A stretch of 64,000 nt of DNA from Microcebus murinus (taxonomy: Eukaryota > Chordata > Mammalia > Primates > Cheirogaleidae), in assembly GCF_040939455.1 (NCBI RefSeq), contig NC_134120.1, forward strand, positions 59,067,501-59,131,500, in the 5' to 3' direction. Positions within the stretch are counted from its first letter, which is position 1. Every line of letters starts with the position of its first letter. The translations under genes and the position numbers were made by a program. The notes under the pieces are model-generated. The model was not told the origin of the DNA. It worked only from the letters and a program-made list of their open reading frames with translations, and searched no databases. Below, piece by piece: positions 1-17,456 of the stretch.

Positions 1-1574
1 TGTACACATTCTTATGGCTCTTTGGTTGAAGTTGTAAGATGTCCTTAGGGTTCAAATGTTTGAAATTCAAATCCTTTGGCTCATGGGCTGACTAATACCA
101 TGAAACATGGCTTCCCAACAAGCCTGGGCATGGAAGCCAGACAGCCATGCGCAGACGCAAGCTAAACACGTCTGCCAGTGTTCAAGGCTGCGGAAAAATA
201 ACTGCCTTTTACTGTGAGAATTGTTTTTCAGCAAATATATCAAGAAAATCAAATACTAAGTATAATTTGCAAAGTGAAGATAACTACATGTTTTGAAATA
301 AAAAGCTACTATGTGTACAAGTGTATAAAACACAATTGATGAATCATTTTTCTATCCAGTCGATCTTGATTAAATACTGACAGGACGTTATCAGTATCAG
401 CTTCCTTGACAATGAAATTCTATCATATTATCTGTTTTGTTAAATGCTATGCTTATTAAAATGTGTAACATTAAAAATAAAAACAAAAGAGAGAAACAGA
501 ACCCCCCTACACTGAGCCCCGAACCACAGAGCCACGTCCAGGCCCCAGGGACAGGCGCCAAGGCCTGGGGTGAGTGCAGCACCCTTGACCCACCCTGGCC
601 CTAGGCATCTGCACAGGGCCAGTGGAAGGGCTGGCTGGGGAAGGGCAGTGAGGATGGAGAGGGGAAGGACCATGGACCAACCAACTCTGCCCAGACCAAA
701 AGTGGGGTCCAATACTGACGCATGCCAATTTGTTCCCCTCTGTTTCTGAGTCTCCATATGAACTATGTGAACCTCACGCAGAGCCCTTGGTGGCAGGTGC
801 TCTCTGTACCAGGACTGCTTCTACAGGCCTCCCCAGCCCTAAGATGCAGGTCACTCTCCTTAGGTGGTTCAGCCCCTTCTCATACATCCTTCAGCCTCAG
901 CCTCCTGTTACCACCCATGTCCCGCCGGCCCAGTCCTGGTGCAGCTGCCACTGATGGGAAAGACCCCTCCGTCATCCCAGACCTGCAATACACTCAGCCT
1001 CAAAGCCCCTGCCACACCACAGCTTCCAGATGTCACTGCACCCTGCAGGATGTTGTCCACACTCTGCTCAGCCCTCTGCCTCAAGGTCAGCTCAATGCCT
1101 GGCTCGGGGGAAGGGCTGCCCTGCATGCAAAGATGGGCATCACCCTGTGTTGTGCTCGGGGTCTTCCCTGCCTCCCAGCCTCGGGACTTTGGGCCCAGGA
1201 GCCACACCCACTCCTCCTCTCTGAGCACACAGAGGGCAGACGTTACCTTCAGGTGCTCAGGGAGGATGGACACCAGTCCCAAGCATTCCAGCCATGCCTG
1301 CAAGGGCAAACAGGAAGTCTAAATACCAAATCCACCAGGAAATCCCAACTTCTAGGCCTGGACTGAGGCCCTAAGACCCCAAGCAAGACATACAGACAGA
1401 AAGCCAGAGGTCCTTAAGCTGGGGAACAAGGACAGGCTGTCAGCGACCTCTGATAAAGAGCACTTGGAAAGGCCCCCCCATGCCTGCTGTGAACGCCGCG
1501 CTCCTCGAGCACGTGCTGGAGCCGCACGGGGGCGGCATCAGGAGACGGGCCTTCGGGGGCCAACTGGGCCACAG
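1..1574. other. Intronic sequence, nothing recognised
   Basis: The first 480 bases are AT-rich; after that the sequence is GC-rich without recognisable coding or repeat structure. Open frames on both strands here lack any domain and overlap one another. Confidence 0.6.
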
Positions 1575-1813
1575 GGCGCGACTCCACGAATGGGACTAGT
1601 GCCCCTATAAAACAGACCCAGAGAGCTTTCTCGCCCCTCCACCACGTCAGGGCACAGCAGGAAGGTGTCATCTACAGAGCAGAAAGTGGCCCTTGCCAGG
1701 CATCCAATCTGCCGGCACCCCGATCTTGGACTTCCAGCCCCCGAAATATGAAAAATCAATGTCTAAGCCACCCAGTCTATGGTGTTTTTGTCACCGCAGC
1801 CTGAACTAAGACA
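1575..1813 (+). mobile_element. MLT1-type (ERVL-MaLR) LTR, 3' part
   Basis: The segment follows the order of a MaLR LTR: a 'ctataaaacagaccc..agagagctttc' block, 'ccaccacgtcagggcacagc', 'tgccggcaccccgatcttgg', then 'aagccacccagtctatggtg' and the terminal 'gaactaagaca'. The 5' part is missing or too diverged. This is an old solitary LTR with no internal viral genes. Confidence 0.82.
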
Positions 1814-1889
1814 AGGCCCCTTGGGCTACTGTGAAGAAAGTCATCGCAACTCTGAGCCAAATCACGTGGCTCTGGCCACTCCCCAGCAC

Positions 1890-2037
1890 AGAGCCCTGCT
1901 GGAGGGCTGGCCAGCACGCGGTGCCCAGCCTCCACGTCAGAGCCCTGCTGGAGGGCTGGCCAGCACGCGGTGCCCGGCCTCCACGTCAGAGCCCTGCTGG
2001 AGGGGCTGGCCAGCACGCGGTGCCCGGCCTCCACGTC
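1890..2037. repeat. Tandem repeat, 49/49/50 bp, three copies
   Basis: Three successive copies begin 'agagccctgctggagg' at 1890, 1939 and 1988 and end 'cctccacgtc'. Copies 1 and 2 differ at one visible site (cccagcc / cccggcc); copy 3 has one extra G. A few bases of a fourth copy follow at 2038. Confidence 0.95.
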
Positions 2038-2043
2038 AGAGTC

Positions 2044-2820
2044 CAGAAGAGGTTTCTGTCGATGTAGTTAGGAAGACGAGGCCAACGAGGGGCTTTTCGC
2101 CCTCTGTGTCCGTGTGGCCGGCCTTGTCTGGAACACCCAAGAGAGAAAAGGCATCGGGCACACCTGTGCCCTCTGGCTTGCCTCGAGCCTGCACTCGCCA
2201 GCACACACGCTGCAGGAAGGAACAAGCAAACGCAGCTGCAGGAGCCGCGACGTCTGTCTCTCCCAACCCACCAGGCATGGCGGTGTTACAGGACAGCTAC
2301 TGAACCAGAGCCTGGGCCTCCCCACCCTGCCCCACGATGGCCTGAACATCCTATAACAAACACACACCAAAGCCACGTTCTTGGAGAGACCTTGGCGAGG
2401 CTGTGAACTCTAGAAATGGCCAAGCTGTTCTGTGGCTTGGAAGAAACAGCAGTTCCATCCACTCCAGGATCACAAATATTCCTCCTAAGCTTGAAGAAAG
2501 CCACAGAGGAATTGGGACTGCTCTAGCTCTCCGGAACATGCAGCAGGTGAGACTGCTAACGTCTCTCTGCGGAGCTGAGTCCTTTTCGCCTGCTGGGTGT
2601 CAATGGCTTCACTCCCCAACCACTGACAGGGGCTGACTACTCCAGGGACAGCTCCAGGGGACCTCGGTGAGCCCCGCACAGCCCCTGCCCTGGGAGCTCC
2701 ATTCCAGCAGAGGACGCGACAGTGCCAAGGCACCTTACAGGCATGCTGGGAGACAGGGAGCGCTAGGGGGTGTGGGGGCCAGGGCAGCATGGCCGGGGAG
2801 GGCAGCCTGCAGGGTGCTGG
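2044..2820. other. GC-rich intron, no feature recognised
   Basis: No repeat family, RNA gene or splice-bounded coding segment is visible. Several overlapping frames are open on both strands, as expected in GC-rich DNA. Confidence 0.5.
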
Positions 2821-4060
2821 CGCAGCCAGGGCCGACTGCACTGAAAGAGGACTTGTGAGCAAACACTTGGAAGAGGCAAAGAATGAGTCGTGGGTGTTGA
2901 GGAGACGGTGTGCAAGCAGCAGGAAGAGCCGTGGGGGCTTGGGAAGCAGGGCGGAGAGGCCAGAACAGCAGGATGGAGGAGGAAAACAGAAGGTGGTGGG
3001 GCCAGATCACACAGGGTCTAGGAGATTGCAGAGATGTTGTCTTCTACAAGAACGAAGCAGGGCCGTGGCGGGATTCCTAGCAGAGGACATGGTCTGACAG
3101 AAGGCGTCAAAGACCACTGACTAAGGGCCCCACGGTATAGGATTCCAGTTATAGGAATGCCCAGGACAGGCAAATCCACAGAGGGGAAGTAGCTCAGTGG
3201 TCGCCTGGGGGGCGAGGGATGGAAGAAGGGGGTGGCAGCCGAGGAGTGTGGGTCTCTTAGGAGTGACGGCGATGCTCTGGATCGTCTGTGATGATGGCTG
3301 CTGCGTAACCCTTCAAACATGCTGAAAACTGCTGAGCTGTGTACTTTGAATGGGTGAACTGTACGGTATGTGAATTATATCTTGCCAAAGCTGTTAGAGA
3401 AAACAAAGGATCTCTGCTGCTGTGCTGAGGGCAGGTGGGGTGGGAGACACAGGGAGCCCCTAGCAGGTGCCCACAGCCATTGGGCTGAGGACCAGGTTTG
3501 GCCCAAGTGAAAGCAGTGGAGGGGTGAGATTGGCCATGGCCAGGATGTTTTTTGAAAGAAAAGCCAACAGAGTTCTCAACAGACCACACATGGGTGTGAG
3601 AGCAAGAGGGGGTCAACCTCAACTCTAGACCTTTGGCCATGCAAATGGCAGGAAGGATCAGCCGCCCCCAGAGCTGGGGGAGGCAGGGGGTGCAGCTGCA
3701 GGGAGGGTGAGTGGCAGAGTGCAGGGACAGGCATGCGGAGCACACTGCTACTAGGCATCCTAGGGTTGGGGACGCAGCTGGAATAGAAGTATGGGGTGTG
3801 GGAGGAAGGTCTGGGCTGGAGACAGCTCTGGGAGCCACAGCAGTTAGTGGTACCTAAAGCACCAAGACGAATGAGATCCTCCCCCAGAGGTGCCTTGGAG
3901 CACGCTGACACTCGGAGGGCGGGACAGAGAAAGGATCAGCAGAGGAGCCTGAGGGTGAGCCCCTGGGGCAGTGGTCAGAGACCAAGAAAGTCGCTGTCTC
4001 ATAAGCCACGCCAAGACGGTGTCCGTCATGAGCCACAGACGACGACTGAGGACCGGCCAG
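2820..4060 (+). repeat. Ancient interspersed-repeat-like sequence, family not named
   Basis: Blocks such as 'ggtggggccagatcacacag', 'gggtgtgagagcaagagggg' and 'ggtctgggctggagacag' occur in the same order as in a widespread mammalian interspersed repeat that I recognise but cannot name. It is split near 3115-3415 by an L1 3' end. Divergence is high and the ends are uncertain. Confidence 0.4.
3115..3415 (+). mobile_element. Old L1 (L1M) 3' UTR fragment
   Basis: The order of 'ataggattccagttatagga', 'ggtcgcctggggggcgaggg', 'gctgtgtactttgaatgggt' and 'gtgaattatatcttgccaaa' is that of the 3' UTR of old mammalian L1 elements. No coding part remains. Confidence 0.75.
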
Positions 4061-4449
4061 TGGACTGAGCAATGCGGAAGTCAGTGTAGACCTTGAGGCT
4101 GGTGGTCGTGGAGAGTGCCACGCACAGTGCAACGCCAATCCAAGCGGGGCCGAGGGAGAGTGGAAGGGGGAGTGACTCCTCCGGCGTGTGTGTGTTGGGG
4201 TGCTGCCCAGACAGCAAGAAGGTGGGACAGCAGCTGGTGGGGGAGGGGAGCCACTCGGCTTCAGTGGGGACGGGAGGGTGTGGAGGTGCGCGGTCAGAGA
4301 TGTAAAAAGCTGCCCGGCAGGGGGAGGCGAACAGGCTGAGGCTGCGGTCTGGCTGCTGGCCACCGTCACTGTGAGCCACGGCAGAGGCAGGGAGGAGGGT
4401 TTTCCTCCAGCCTTGCAAAGGGAACGAACCTGTGCAGGCTTCAGGTAGA

Positions 4450-6340
4450 GAGCTACACTGACCCGGGTCTACGGCGTCATCCAGCAAACGTCACAAAGCA
4501 GGGGTGACTGTGTGGTGGGCGACGCTGTTTAAGACAAGGAGGCCGGGGGTGGGGTGCAGGCAGACGTGGTGGGCTGCGGGCTTGCCGGAGCACAGCACCA
4601 TGAGGGGACCAGGGAAGGGCAGGGGTCCTCGGAGTGCAGCGCCCAGACACGCGGGCAGGGACCTGGCTGCTGGCAAGGCAGCCTCGGCGTGGCCAACAAA
4701 AAGCCAGTGGGCGAGTCCTCCATGGAAGCCTTGAAAGCTGCTGCTATCATTGTCTGGCAGGGAGTTTTGCCAAACCCGACGCTCTGACAGATGAGTTCGA
4801 TGAGTTCCTGGATGGTGTCAAGGAGTGAGTCTCCACTTCGCGTGCCGCCTCAGGCTTGCCGCCTGACCCTGGCAGCAGCACTGCTAAAGACACTGTCTTC
4901 TGCGTAAACCGTAAGTATCCGCAGACTCCCAGCCTCTCACAGAGGTTTTGTCAGGAAAGGGAAGAGGAACGTGGCGTTGAAGCCTCCTGGCAGAACTCCA
5001 TGGCCGCCGAAGGTGGCCTCAGCGGGCATGGTCAGCCCAGGAGGGGTCCTGGCTTTGAGAAAGAGGAGGAAGCCAGACCCTCAGGAGTGCATGGGAGGAG
5101 CTGGCCTGAGCCTTGGTTTCCCTGGCAGAGGGTGCTCCACGAGTGGGGTAGACCAAGGCCCTCTGTGGAAAACGCTGGTGAACAGCAGCGTCCCGGGCCA
5201 GGAAGAAACAGGAATGTGAGTGGAAGAGAGAAGGGAATCTTCCAGAAGCAGAGGCCACGCCACTGCCAGCCGGGCTGAGGAGCAAAGCCTTGTCACTGTA
5301 TGGACAGGGACAGCGTTTGAGATGCCTGGAAACCCGCAGGATGACGGGGGTGTGCCCACTCTCAGGTGGCTTCACACGTGACCCTGGACCGGCAGCCAGT
5401 GCTGGCCGCCCCGGCCAACCTCGTGAGACGCGTCACCAGCGATGACCTCACGCGGTGGGAGGGAGGCGACGACACACCCCCCCACGGCCCGCTGAGCAAC
5501 ACTCTGCACTGCGTGAGTCGGGCGTTCAGCGCCACCATCATGAAAACAGTGAAGACAATTTGATGTTCCAGATGACGTGGAAATTGCCATGTCAAAGGCC
5601 ATTTAGTAATTTCAATTTATTAAAATCGAAAGACCGCAGCCTTCTTGAAGAAGTTTACTTTTGGGCAGAATTCAATTTTCCTCTTTCTTTTACTTATGCA
5701 ATTTGAATTTATTTCAGTTTTTCAGGAAGTGGCCACTCATTTTGCATGAAAAGTGCAGTCACAAGAGATAACTCTTATGCAGTTTAAGTTCTGAGCATGT
5801 CAAAGAGATTTACAGTGCACAAAAAATAAATCATAGGCAAAAGTATAAGTGTACTCATCTATATGCATTTTTAAAGCAGCGAGTGGGGACCATTTAGTTA
5901 ATCTTTCAAACCAGTACCCCTCCTTCTGCTGGGGGAAGGGCCCTCCTGCACCTGTCCTCCGAGAGACCTGAACGCTGGGAGGCAAGTCCGCCCCTCTGGC
6001 CCGGAGTGCGCGGCGTGAGCGCGGGCCGCCTGCAGACGCCGCCTGAGCAGAAAGCCGGGCCGCAGGAGGCGGCGGTGCGGAGCCTTGGCAGCCTCCTCTG
6101 TGCCAGCTGTGGCGCTCCTGCTCATGTGTGCCAGCAAATTTCCTGTGTTTTTGACTGAATTGGATCTGGATTTCCATCAATTACACCTTGAAGGACCCTG
6201 GCAGACACAGCGTCCTCTACCTTCCTGACTGCTGTGGCCCTAAAGAGGACTAAGGAGTGAGCTGTCCCCAGAGTGGCTGGCACTTCAGGAATGGCGGTGA
6301 GAGGAGCCCCGCGGCCACGTCCCCACCAAAACAACCTAAC
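4450..6340. other. Unique intronic sequence with one AT-rich island
   Basis: Mostly GC-rich single-copy-looking sequence. From about 5560 to 5870 composition changes to AT-rich with no repeat match I can see; that stretch is discussed as a possible conserved non-coding element. No coding exon is supported. Confidence 0.5.
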
Positions 6341-7684
6341 TGCTGAGAACTACTAAAAAGGAATCAACAATGACAACTTAAAGAAACATCATTTATTCAA
6401 GGAAACCAACTAAATCTTGGTAAAAGAAATTCCAGTAAGAAATGTACGAGTCTGCGGACCTGAGGCGTTACCAGCTGCCTCCTCCGACCTCCAGTGCCCC
6501 CAGGTCAAGGGAAAGGAAGTCCCAGCCTGGGAGGGTGTGGCCAAGGACATGGGGCTCACCTCCCTCAGATCCCAATCAAGGGGCACACTAACTCAGTGGG
6601 TCAGGCAGGCCACCAGCATTTCTCATCCTCCCCAGCTCCTAGGTGTTAATACAAAGGCGAAATTCCTGGTGAGTGTAGCTGAGAGGCTGGGGCTTCCTCC
6701 TCCACCCAGCCCTAACTCACAGGGCAGAAGCTCTGGCCCAGGTACAGCAAGGTGAGAACACTCAGGGTCCCAGTCACCCTCAGTCTCACTTGCTTTTTGG
6801 GAAAATGTTCTATGCTGGGAGAGGCAAACCAAAAAGATCAGAGGCTACCTTCTCTGCCCAACACCTGGAGCAGTGGCTCAGAGAATTTGCTCAGGGAGAG
6901 ACACAGTCCATAAGAACAGACAGATTTGAAGCTTTCTCCAAAAGACTGACTTTATTTGCAACAGAATGTGGAGAAGTTCGAGCCTGAATGAGCTATCAAA
7001 AATAGTGGAGATTTTGGTGGTAAGCATTTAAGAGGTGGCTGGTAGCTCTATAATAGCAATAACCTAAGCCACAGGTCAGATAATTTATTAGAGAAAAATC
7101 AGGAAAATAGATAGCTATGAAGATTCCTCCTAGGGATAGAACAAATTTCAAAGATTGGTCTCAAAAACTACCCTACCCAAATTTAGGTCAGACTGTGTAG
7201 CAATTGATGCCCCAGGACATTGTCAAAAATAATAGAGCAATCAGCCATCAATTACTGAAGCTTAACAGCTGGGTGTGATACCAAATGAAGTACAGGGCTT
7301 AACAGAGAAATCAGGGAAAGAGACAAAGAGCCCTGCTAAAACCACTACTATCCCAAGATGACTCTGCTCAAGAAACAAGTAACAAGCAAACAACAACAAA
7401 GGCCCCAGAGCAGGGGAGGGGAACCAACGCCTATAGTTGTTACACTATATTACCTAAAATGTCCAGTTTTAAACAACAACCACAAAAAACGAGACATGCA
7501 AAGAAAAAGGAACGTGTGACCCATTCACAGGTAACAGAACCTGTGAGAGAGCACAGCATCAGATTTAACAGAGATTTCAAAGCAGCCTCTGTAAATATGT
7601 TCAAAGAAACAATGCTTAGATAAGCAAAGCAGAATGACAACAATGTCTCATCAAATAAAGAATATCAATAAAGAGAAAGAAATT

Positions 7685-8016
7685 GGCCGGGCGCTGTGGC
7701 TCACGCCTGTAATCCTAGCTCTTGGGAGGCCGAGGCGGGCGGATTGCTCAAGGTCAGGAGTTCAAAACCAGCCTGAGCAAGAGCGAGACCCTGTCTCTAC
7801 TATAAATAGAAAGAAATCAATTGGCCAACTGATATATATATATAAAAAATTAGCCGGGCATGGTGGCGCATGCCTGTAGTCCCAGCTACTTGGGAGGCTG
7901 AGGCAGAAGGATCACTCGAGCCCAGGAGTTTGAGGTTGCTGTGAGCTAGGCTGACGGCACTCACTCTAGCCTGGACAACAAAGCGAGACTCTGTCTCAAA
8001 AAAAAAAAAAAAAAAA
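7685..8016 (+). mobile_element. Lemur-type Alu no. 1
   Basis: A full-length dimeric Alu starts 'ggccgggcgctgtggctcac' and ends in a poly-A tail. The second monomer is preceded by the lemur-type segment with 'aatagaaagaaatcaattgg'. Unlike the neighbouring Alus it has no obvious flanking duplication, and the old L1 on its two sides is not contiguous (about 550 bp of ORF1 missing by comparison with the copy at 16675-17456). Confidence 0.95.
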
Positions 8017-8078
8017 GAAACAGTAGAAGCCAGAAGACAGTAGAATGGCATAAACAAAGTTTAAAAAGCTATCGACCA

Positions 8079-8433
<355 letters not shown>

Positions 8434-8721
8434 TCGACCAAGAATCTTACATCTAGCAAAACTATTAAGATGGAATATAGTAATATATAGTCCCAGATAA
8501 ACAAAAATGGAGAGAATTTGTTGTGAACAGACCTATTTTACAAGACATAGTAAAGGAAGTTTTTCAGGGTAAATCAAGTGACCCCAGATAGTAACTCAAA
8601 TTCACACACAAAAAATAAAGAGCACCAATAAAGGTAGCTATGCAATTATTAAAAACAATATAAATGCATATTTCTTCTCCTTTCTTCCATTAACTGAGTT
8701 GCAAAGCAATAGTATAGAATT

Positions 8722-8760
8722 ATGTGTGCGTGTGTGTGTGTATATATATATATATATATG
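8722..8760. repeat. (TG)n(TA)n microsatellite
   Basis: An alternating TG tract runs directly into about ten TA dinucleotides, within the spacer of L1M no. 1. It is likely to be length-polymorphic. Confidence 0.95.
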
Positions 8761-9050
8761 TAATTGTATGGTTGGGCTTATATGATGTAGCAATGTAATA
8801 TATTTGCATAACATGACAAAGGAGGCAGATGGGAACAAAACTGTACTGGAGTAAGGAAATGACACCAAATGGAAACTTGAGTCCACAGGAACAAATGAAG
8901 AGAAACAGAAATGGTAAATAAGAAGGTCAACATAACAAACTTTAAATATATACTTGCTCTCCTTTCTGTTCCCAGCTTCTTTAAACACAAAATTATATTA
9001 AATAATAATTATAACAGTGTGTTGTTGGGTTTGTAACATACATAGATACG

Positions 9051-9543
9051 TGGCAGGCAGAATTGTGGCCCTCCAAAGATATCCACATCCTAATCCCCAG
9101 GGCCTATGAATATGTAAAGTTACATATAAAGGGAAATCAAAGTTGCATATCAGATGACTTAAAGATAGTGAAATTATCCTGGATTAGCCAGGTGGGCCTA
9201 ATATAGCCACAAGGGTCCCTATAGGTGGAAGACGGGGCAGAAGAGAGAAAACTGGAGGGATGGCCTCATAGGAAGGACTTGGCCTGAGTTGCTGGCGTGA
9301 GAGATGAAGGACAGGAGTCGTGAGCCAAGGAATGCAGGTGGCCTCCAGAAACCGGATAGGGCAAGGAAGCAGATCCTGCCCTGGAGCCTCCAGCAGGAAC
9401 AAAGCACTGCCGAAGCCTTGCTTTTAGGTCAGTGAGACTCATTTCAGACTTCCAACTTCCAAAACGGTAAATTTATAAAATTGTATTATTTAGCCCACTA
9501 AATTTGTGGTAATTTGTTATAGCACCAATAGAAAACTAATACA
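9051..9543 (+). mobile_element. MLT1-type (MaLR) LTR, nearly full length
   Basis: The element begins 'tggcaggcagaattgtggcc' and ends 'agaaaactaataca', with intermediate blocks 'atccacatcctaatccccag', 'gagccaaggaatgcaggtgg' and 'tttgtggtaatttgttatag' in the expected order. It splits L1M no. 1, so it is younger than that element. No internal region is present: it is a solo LTR. The subfamily is not assigned. Confidence 0.8.
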
Positions 9544-9655
9544 AAATATATAGCAATAATAGTATGAAGGGGCGTGGAAGAATATAAGAATATGTTTCTG
9601 TATCTCAGTGAAATTAAGCTAATATAAATCTGAAGTAGATTCTGATAAGATTCTG

Positions 9656-10564
9656 ATAAGATCCCATGGTAAGGGAAAGGACATCACCAAAATGACGGAG
9701 TAGAGAACTCCAAACTTTCCATACCTCCCCCAAAGCAACAAACAATCTGGTAAATCTGTCAGAATCAACTTTTTTGGAGCTCCAGAACTTAACTAGCAAC
9801 TTACAACAACTAGGGAATGCTTAATAATGAAAGAAGCTGTTCAATTCACTAAGTGTGCTGTGGTGTTTTAATTTGCCTGCTTACCATATCTTATTCCCCA
9901 ACTCAGCAGTGGCCATGAAGATGGCCGCCCACACTCCTGCTGCAGATTGTTGGTACCAGAGAAATATTAGCCTTATTCCCAAAGAAATGTGATTGTGTCT
10001 TTTGACCTGTATGGTGGCTGGGGAAGGAGATACTTGGGGGAACAAGGTCTTCGGAAAGCTCCCATGGAATCTAGAAAGCCACACACATGCTTAAGGTTGG
10101 ATGCATTCTCAGAAAAAATAAGACAGAAGAAGACCCAAAGCTTTCACCCCTGACTGACCTTTAGGCTCTGTGCAAGTAGGAAGGGAAGGCTAAGACAGAG
10201 TTGTAAACAGCCTAGCTAAGCACTAAATGGATGTCCCAACACAGAGCCAATCCACAAAGACTGGGGGAGTATTTTTTTCTCTTGGCCATAGGCATTTAAG
10301 AAAATCTCTGTCAAATCACTAGCTGACCACTGAGCTAATAGAACAGAGACTTCAGAGGTTATACAAAATGAAGAATACAGATTGTACAAAAATAGTTTAC
10401 AAAGGTCATTATAAAAATGAGCAAGAACAACCCACAACAGGCAGCAACAAACCCTGAGAAGTGGGCAGAATCTGAATTTTCAGTCTCCATATTATAATAT
10501 TCAAAATGTCCAGTTTCCAACACCAACAACAATAACAAACGAGGCATGCAAAGAAACAAGAAAG
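9656..10564 (+). mobile_element. Old L1M element no. 2, 5' UTR part
   Basis: This begins with a motif like the L1 5' start ('aaaatgacggagtagagaac') and continues through a 5' UTR to the ORF1 leader 'tcaaaatgtccagtttccaa', then 'gaggcatgcaaagaaacaag', where the young L1 is inserted. The same sequence resumes at 16675. Together the pieces make a long, dead L1M copy ending near 20915. Confidence 0.75.
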
Positions 10565-12074
10565 ATAGTGGACATGGGGGTGGAGCAAGATGGAAGACAA
10601 GAAACACCACCAGACAGAGCGTCTCTGCAGAAAAGGCAGATTCTAGGAGAAATTAGAAGGAAAAAGCAAGCAGACGAGCACACATCAGGCAAAGGTCAGA
10701 AGGAGGGGAACCTGAGACCACGGGAGACTCCACAGGAGGAGGCTGCAGAGGAGAACTGGAAGCAGAGACCTCCTGAGTAGCTTGGAGACCAGCGGCAAGA
10801 GTAGGTGGAGGAGTTACTTTTCCCCTCCCTTGCATCTCGGACTGCTGGTGGGCTCCTCAGCGGTTAGAAAGACCTGCAGACACCAGCCCAGAGACGGCCA
10901 CTGCCAGTGAACAGTAAGCCTGTATCAGATGACACCAGGCTCCCAACTCCCGCAGGGCACTTCCCTGTGCACAGACCCAAGCTGCGCAGCAGGTGCCATA
11001 TTTCCTCATTCACCCCTCCCCTGTCCCTATCCATGGCTGCTGAGAGAGACAGTATATAGCCACCAGCTGGAGGCACCTCCAGGGAACGGGACCTTCCTTT
11101 TTGGGATACTACACCTGACTGAGGGGAACTCAGATGGTGAGCTCCCTGCCCGCCAGCCCTCCCAGGTGCTGCTGGCATGGTGATCCCAGGAGAACGGGGC
11201 AGACCCTAAGGGTGAGAGACATAGACCCAGCTTGGGCTCCGTGTGGGTGAATTGGGACTGGCACTGCTCTCCCTGGTAGGGATATAGTTTGAACTCCGGG
11301 GCCCAGAGGTCAGACCTGCAGACCAGATCCCGTGCACCCAGGTCTCACATTGCCCGGGGCACAGAAGGGATATACGTGAACAGCCTACTGAGATGTCTGT
11401 GCCTTCGGGGGCAGATCAGCATCCTTGAGGGCAACCCTCCTCCAAAGGGGGGCTGTGCACCTGGCCCAGGTGGCATTCCTGCACAGAGAACCTCCCGGCC
11501 GGCATCAGGGCCAGGGGAGGCCTGGTGGCGTGAGGTCTGGCCTGCTGGCAGAGGCCCAGGAGTACCCTCGGAGTTGGGGACAGTGGAAAGAAGCAAGGCC
11601 TGCTCCAGACTGCAGGTCTCAGACAGCCCCATCCCCACACGCAGACCTTCTGGCTGAGCGGGGCCATTCCAGCCCCTCCCTGACAGCTTTTTCCAGAAGC
11701 AGAGAACAGAACTTTGACCCCTGCTAACAGCATTGGTGGTGCCTGAGGGCAGGCTTACCCAACCTAGTTCCACCCAACTCACTCGAAGACCAGGGCCCCA
11801 CTGACCACCAGAGGCACTAGAGTGCCTCTCCAGAGAACAAGAACTGGATACAAGACCCAAAAGCAACAGTGTGGCCTGTTCCTCTGAGCAAGTACCACCT
11901 ACTGACAGGGAGGACACCCTGCACACCCTTTTCACGGCACCTACTGACTCATCATACAGGGAGTGGTCAAATCTCACCCACAGACACCACCTACCAGCTC
12001 AGAAACTAAACAAGGCATGTGATTACCCAAACAAAAACCTAAAGGAAAGAAACAACACTCTTCTGAAACAGAAC

Positions 12075-12244
12075 AATGCCCAGCCTAGAATCTTATTCCC
12101 TGAAAAACTAAGTTTAGTATATGAAGGAGAAATCAAGACATTCTCAGATAAGCAAAGACTGAGGGAATTCACCAAAACAAGACCAGCCCTTCAAGAAGTA
12201 TTCAAAACAGTGTTACCCATGGATCAGCACAATAAACACTCATG
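12075..12244 (+). pseudogene. L1 ORF1 C-terminal remnant
   Basis: ORF1p is the L1 RNA-binding chaperone. Only the end of its C-terminal domain is left: a block reading PRILFPEKLSLVYEGEIK, followed by a DKQRLREF-type segment. Upstream, the frame runs straight into 5' UTR-derived sequence, so the start, coiled coil and RNA-recognition part (some 700-800 bp) have been lost. An open frame from 11871 joins UTR and remnant but is not the natural protein. Confidence 0.8.
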
Positions 12245-12289
12245 AATGTAAATCTACTCAAAGCTAAAGATCAAAGCCTGGATACCACA

Positions 12290-16523
<4,234 letters not shown>

Positions 16524-16674
16524 CAGATCAACACTTAAGCGGACATATAGGAATAACATTTATCAGGTTTCGGGTGGGTGGGAGGTGGGGCATGGGTAAT
16601 ATATGTAACCTTAACATTTGTACTCCCATAATACACTGAAATAAAAAAAAATAAAAAACAAACAAAAAACCCCA

Positions 16675-17456
16675 CAAAGAAACAAGAAAGTATAGTCGAT
16701 TCACATAAAGAAAAAAAGAAATTATAAGAAACTGTCCCTGAGGAAACCAAGATGTTAGAGTTGCTACACAAATGTTTTAAATCAACTATCTTAACTATGT
16801 TCAAATAACTAAAGAAAACCATGGGCAAGTAACTAAAGAAAAATAGAATAATGTATCACCAAATAGGGAATATGAACAAAGAAATCTAAATTGTACAAAA
16901 AACCAAAAAATTTTAGAGCTGAATACTATAATAACTAAAATGAAAAATTCAATAGATGGGTTCAGTAGCAGATTTGAGAGCATGCAGAAGAAAGAATCAG
17001 CAACTTGAATTATCAGCAATCATCTAATCTAAAGAGCAGAAGAAAAAAAGAATAAAGAAAAATGCATGAAGCCTAAAAGGCCTGTATGGTACCATCAAGT
17101 GCATAAAAATATACATAATGGGGGTCCTAGAAAGACAAGGGAGAAAGGGGCAGAAAGAATATTTAAAGAAATAATGGCCAAATACTTCCCAAATTTGATA
17201 AAAGACATGCATCTACACATCTAAGAAGCTTACTGACTTAGAGTTTGATATCTCCAAACTTGAAATATACACTGAGGCATGTTATAATCAAATTGTCAAA
17301 AGACTGAGAGAAAACAAAGAGAAAGTCTTAAAAGCATCATGAAAGAAGTATGCCATATACAAAAGGTCTTTTGCCATATACAAAAGATCCTCAATGATAT
17401 TGATAGCTGATTTAACATCAGAAATGATTGAAGCCAGAAAGCAGTGGGATGGCATA
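16675..17456 (+). mobile_element. Old L1M element no. 2, ORF1 part
   Basis: The L1M sequence resumes exactly at the duplication and runs through ORF1 ('aaactgtccctgaggaaacc', 'tttaaagaaataatggccaa', 'gaagccagaaagcagtggga'). Frames are broken throughout. It is cut at 17456 by a short young L1 tail. Confidence 0.82.

Noticed and set aside
4634..4828. Short frame ending in an acidic DEFDEF-type segment
   Set aside because: No flanking splice sites or known family; it looks like chance.
9051..9543. Possible provirus
   Set aside because: Only a solo LTR is present; no gag, pol or env sequence adjoins it or any other LTR in the window.
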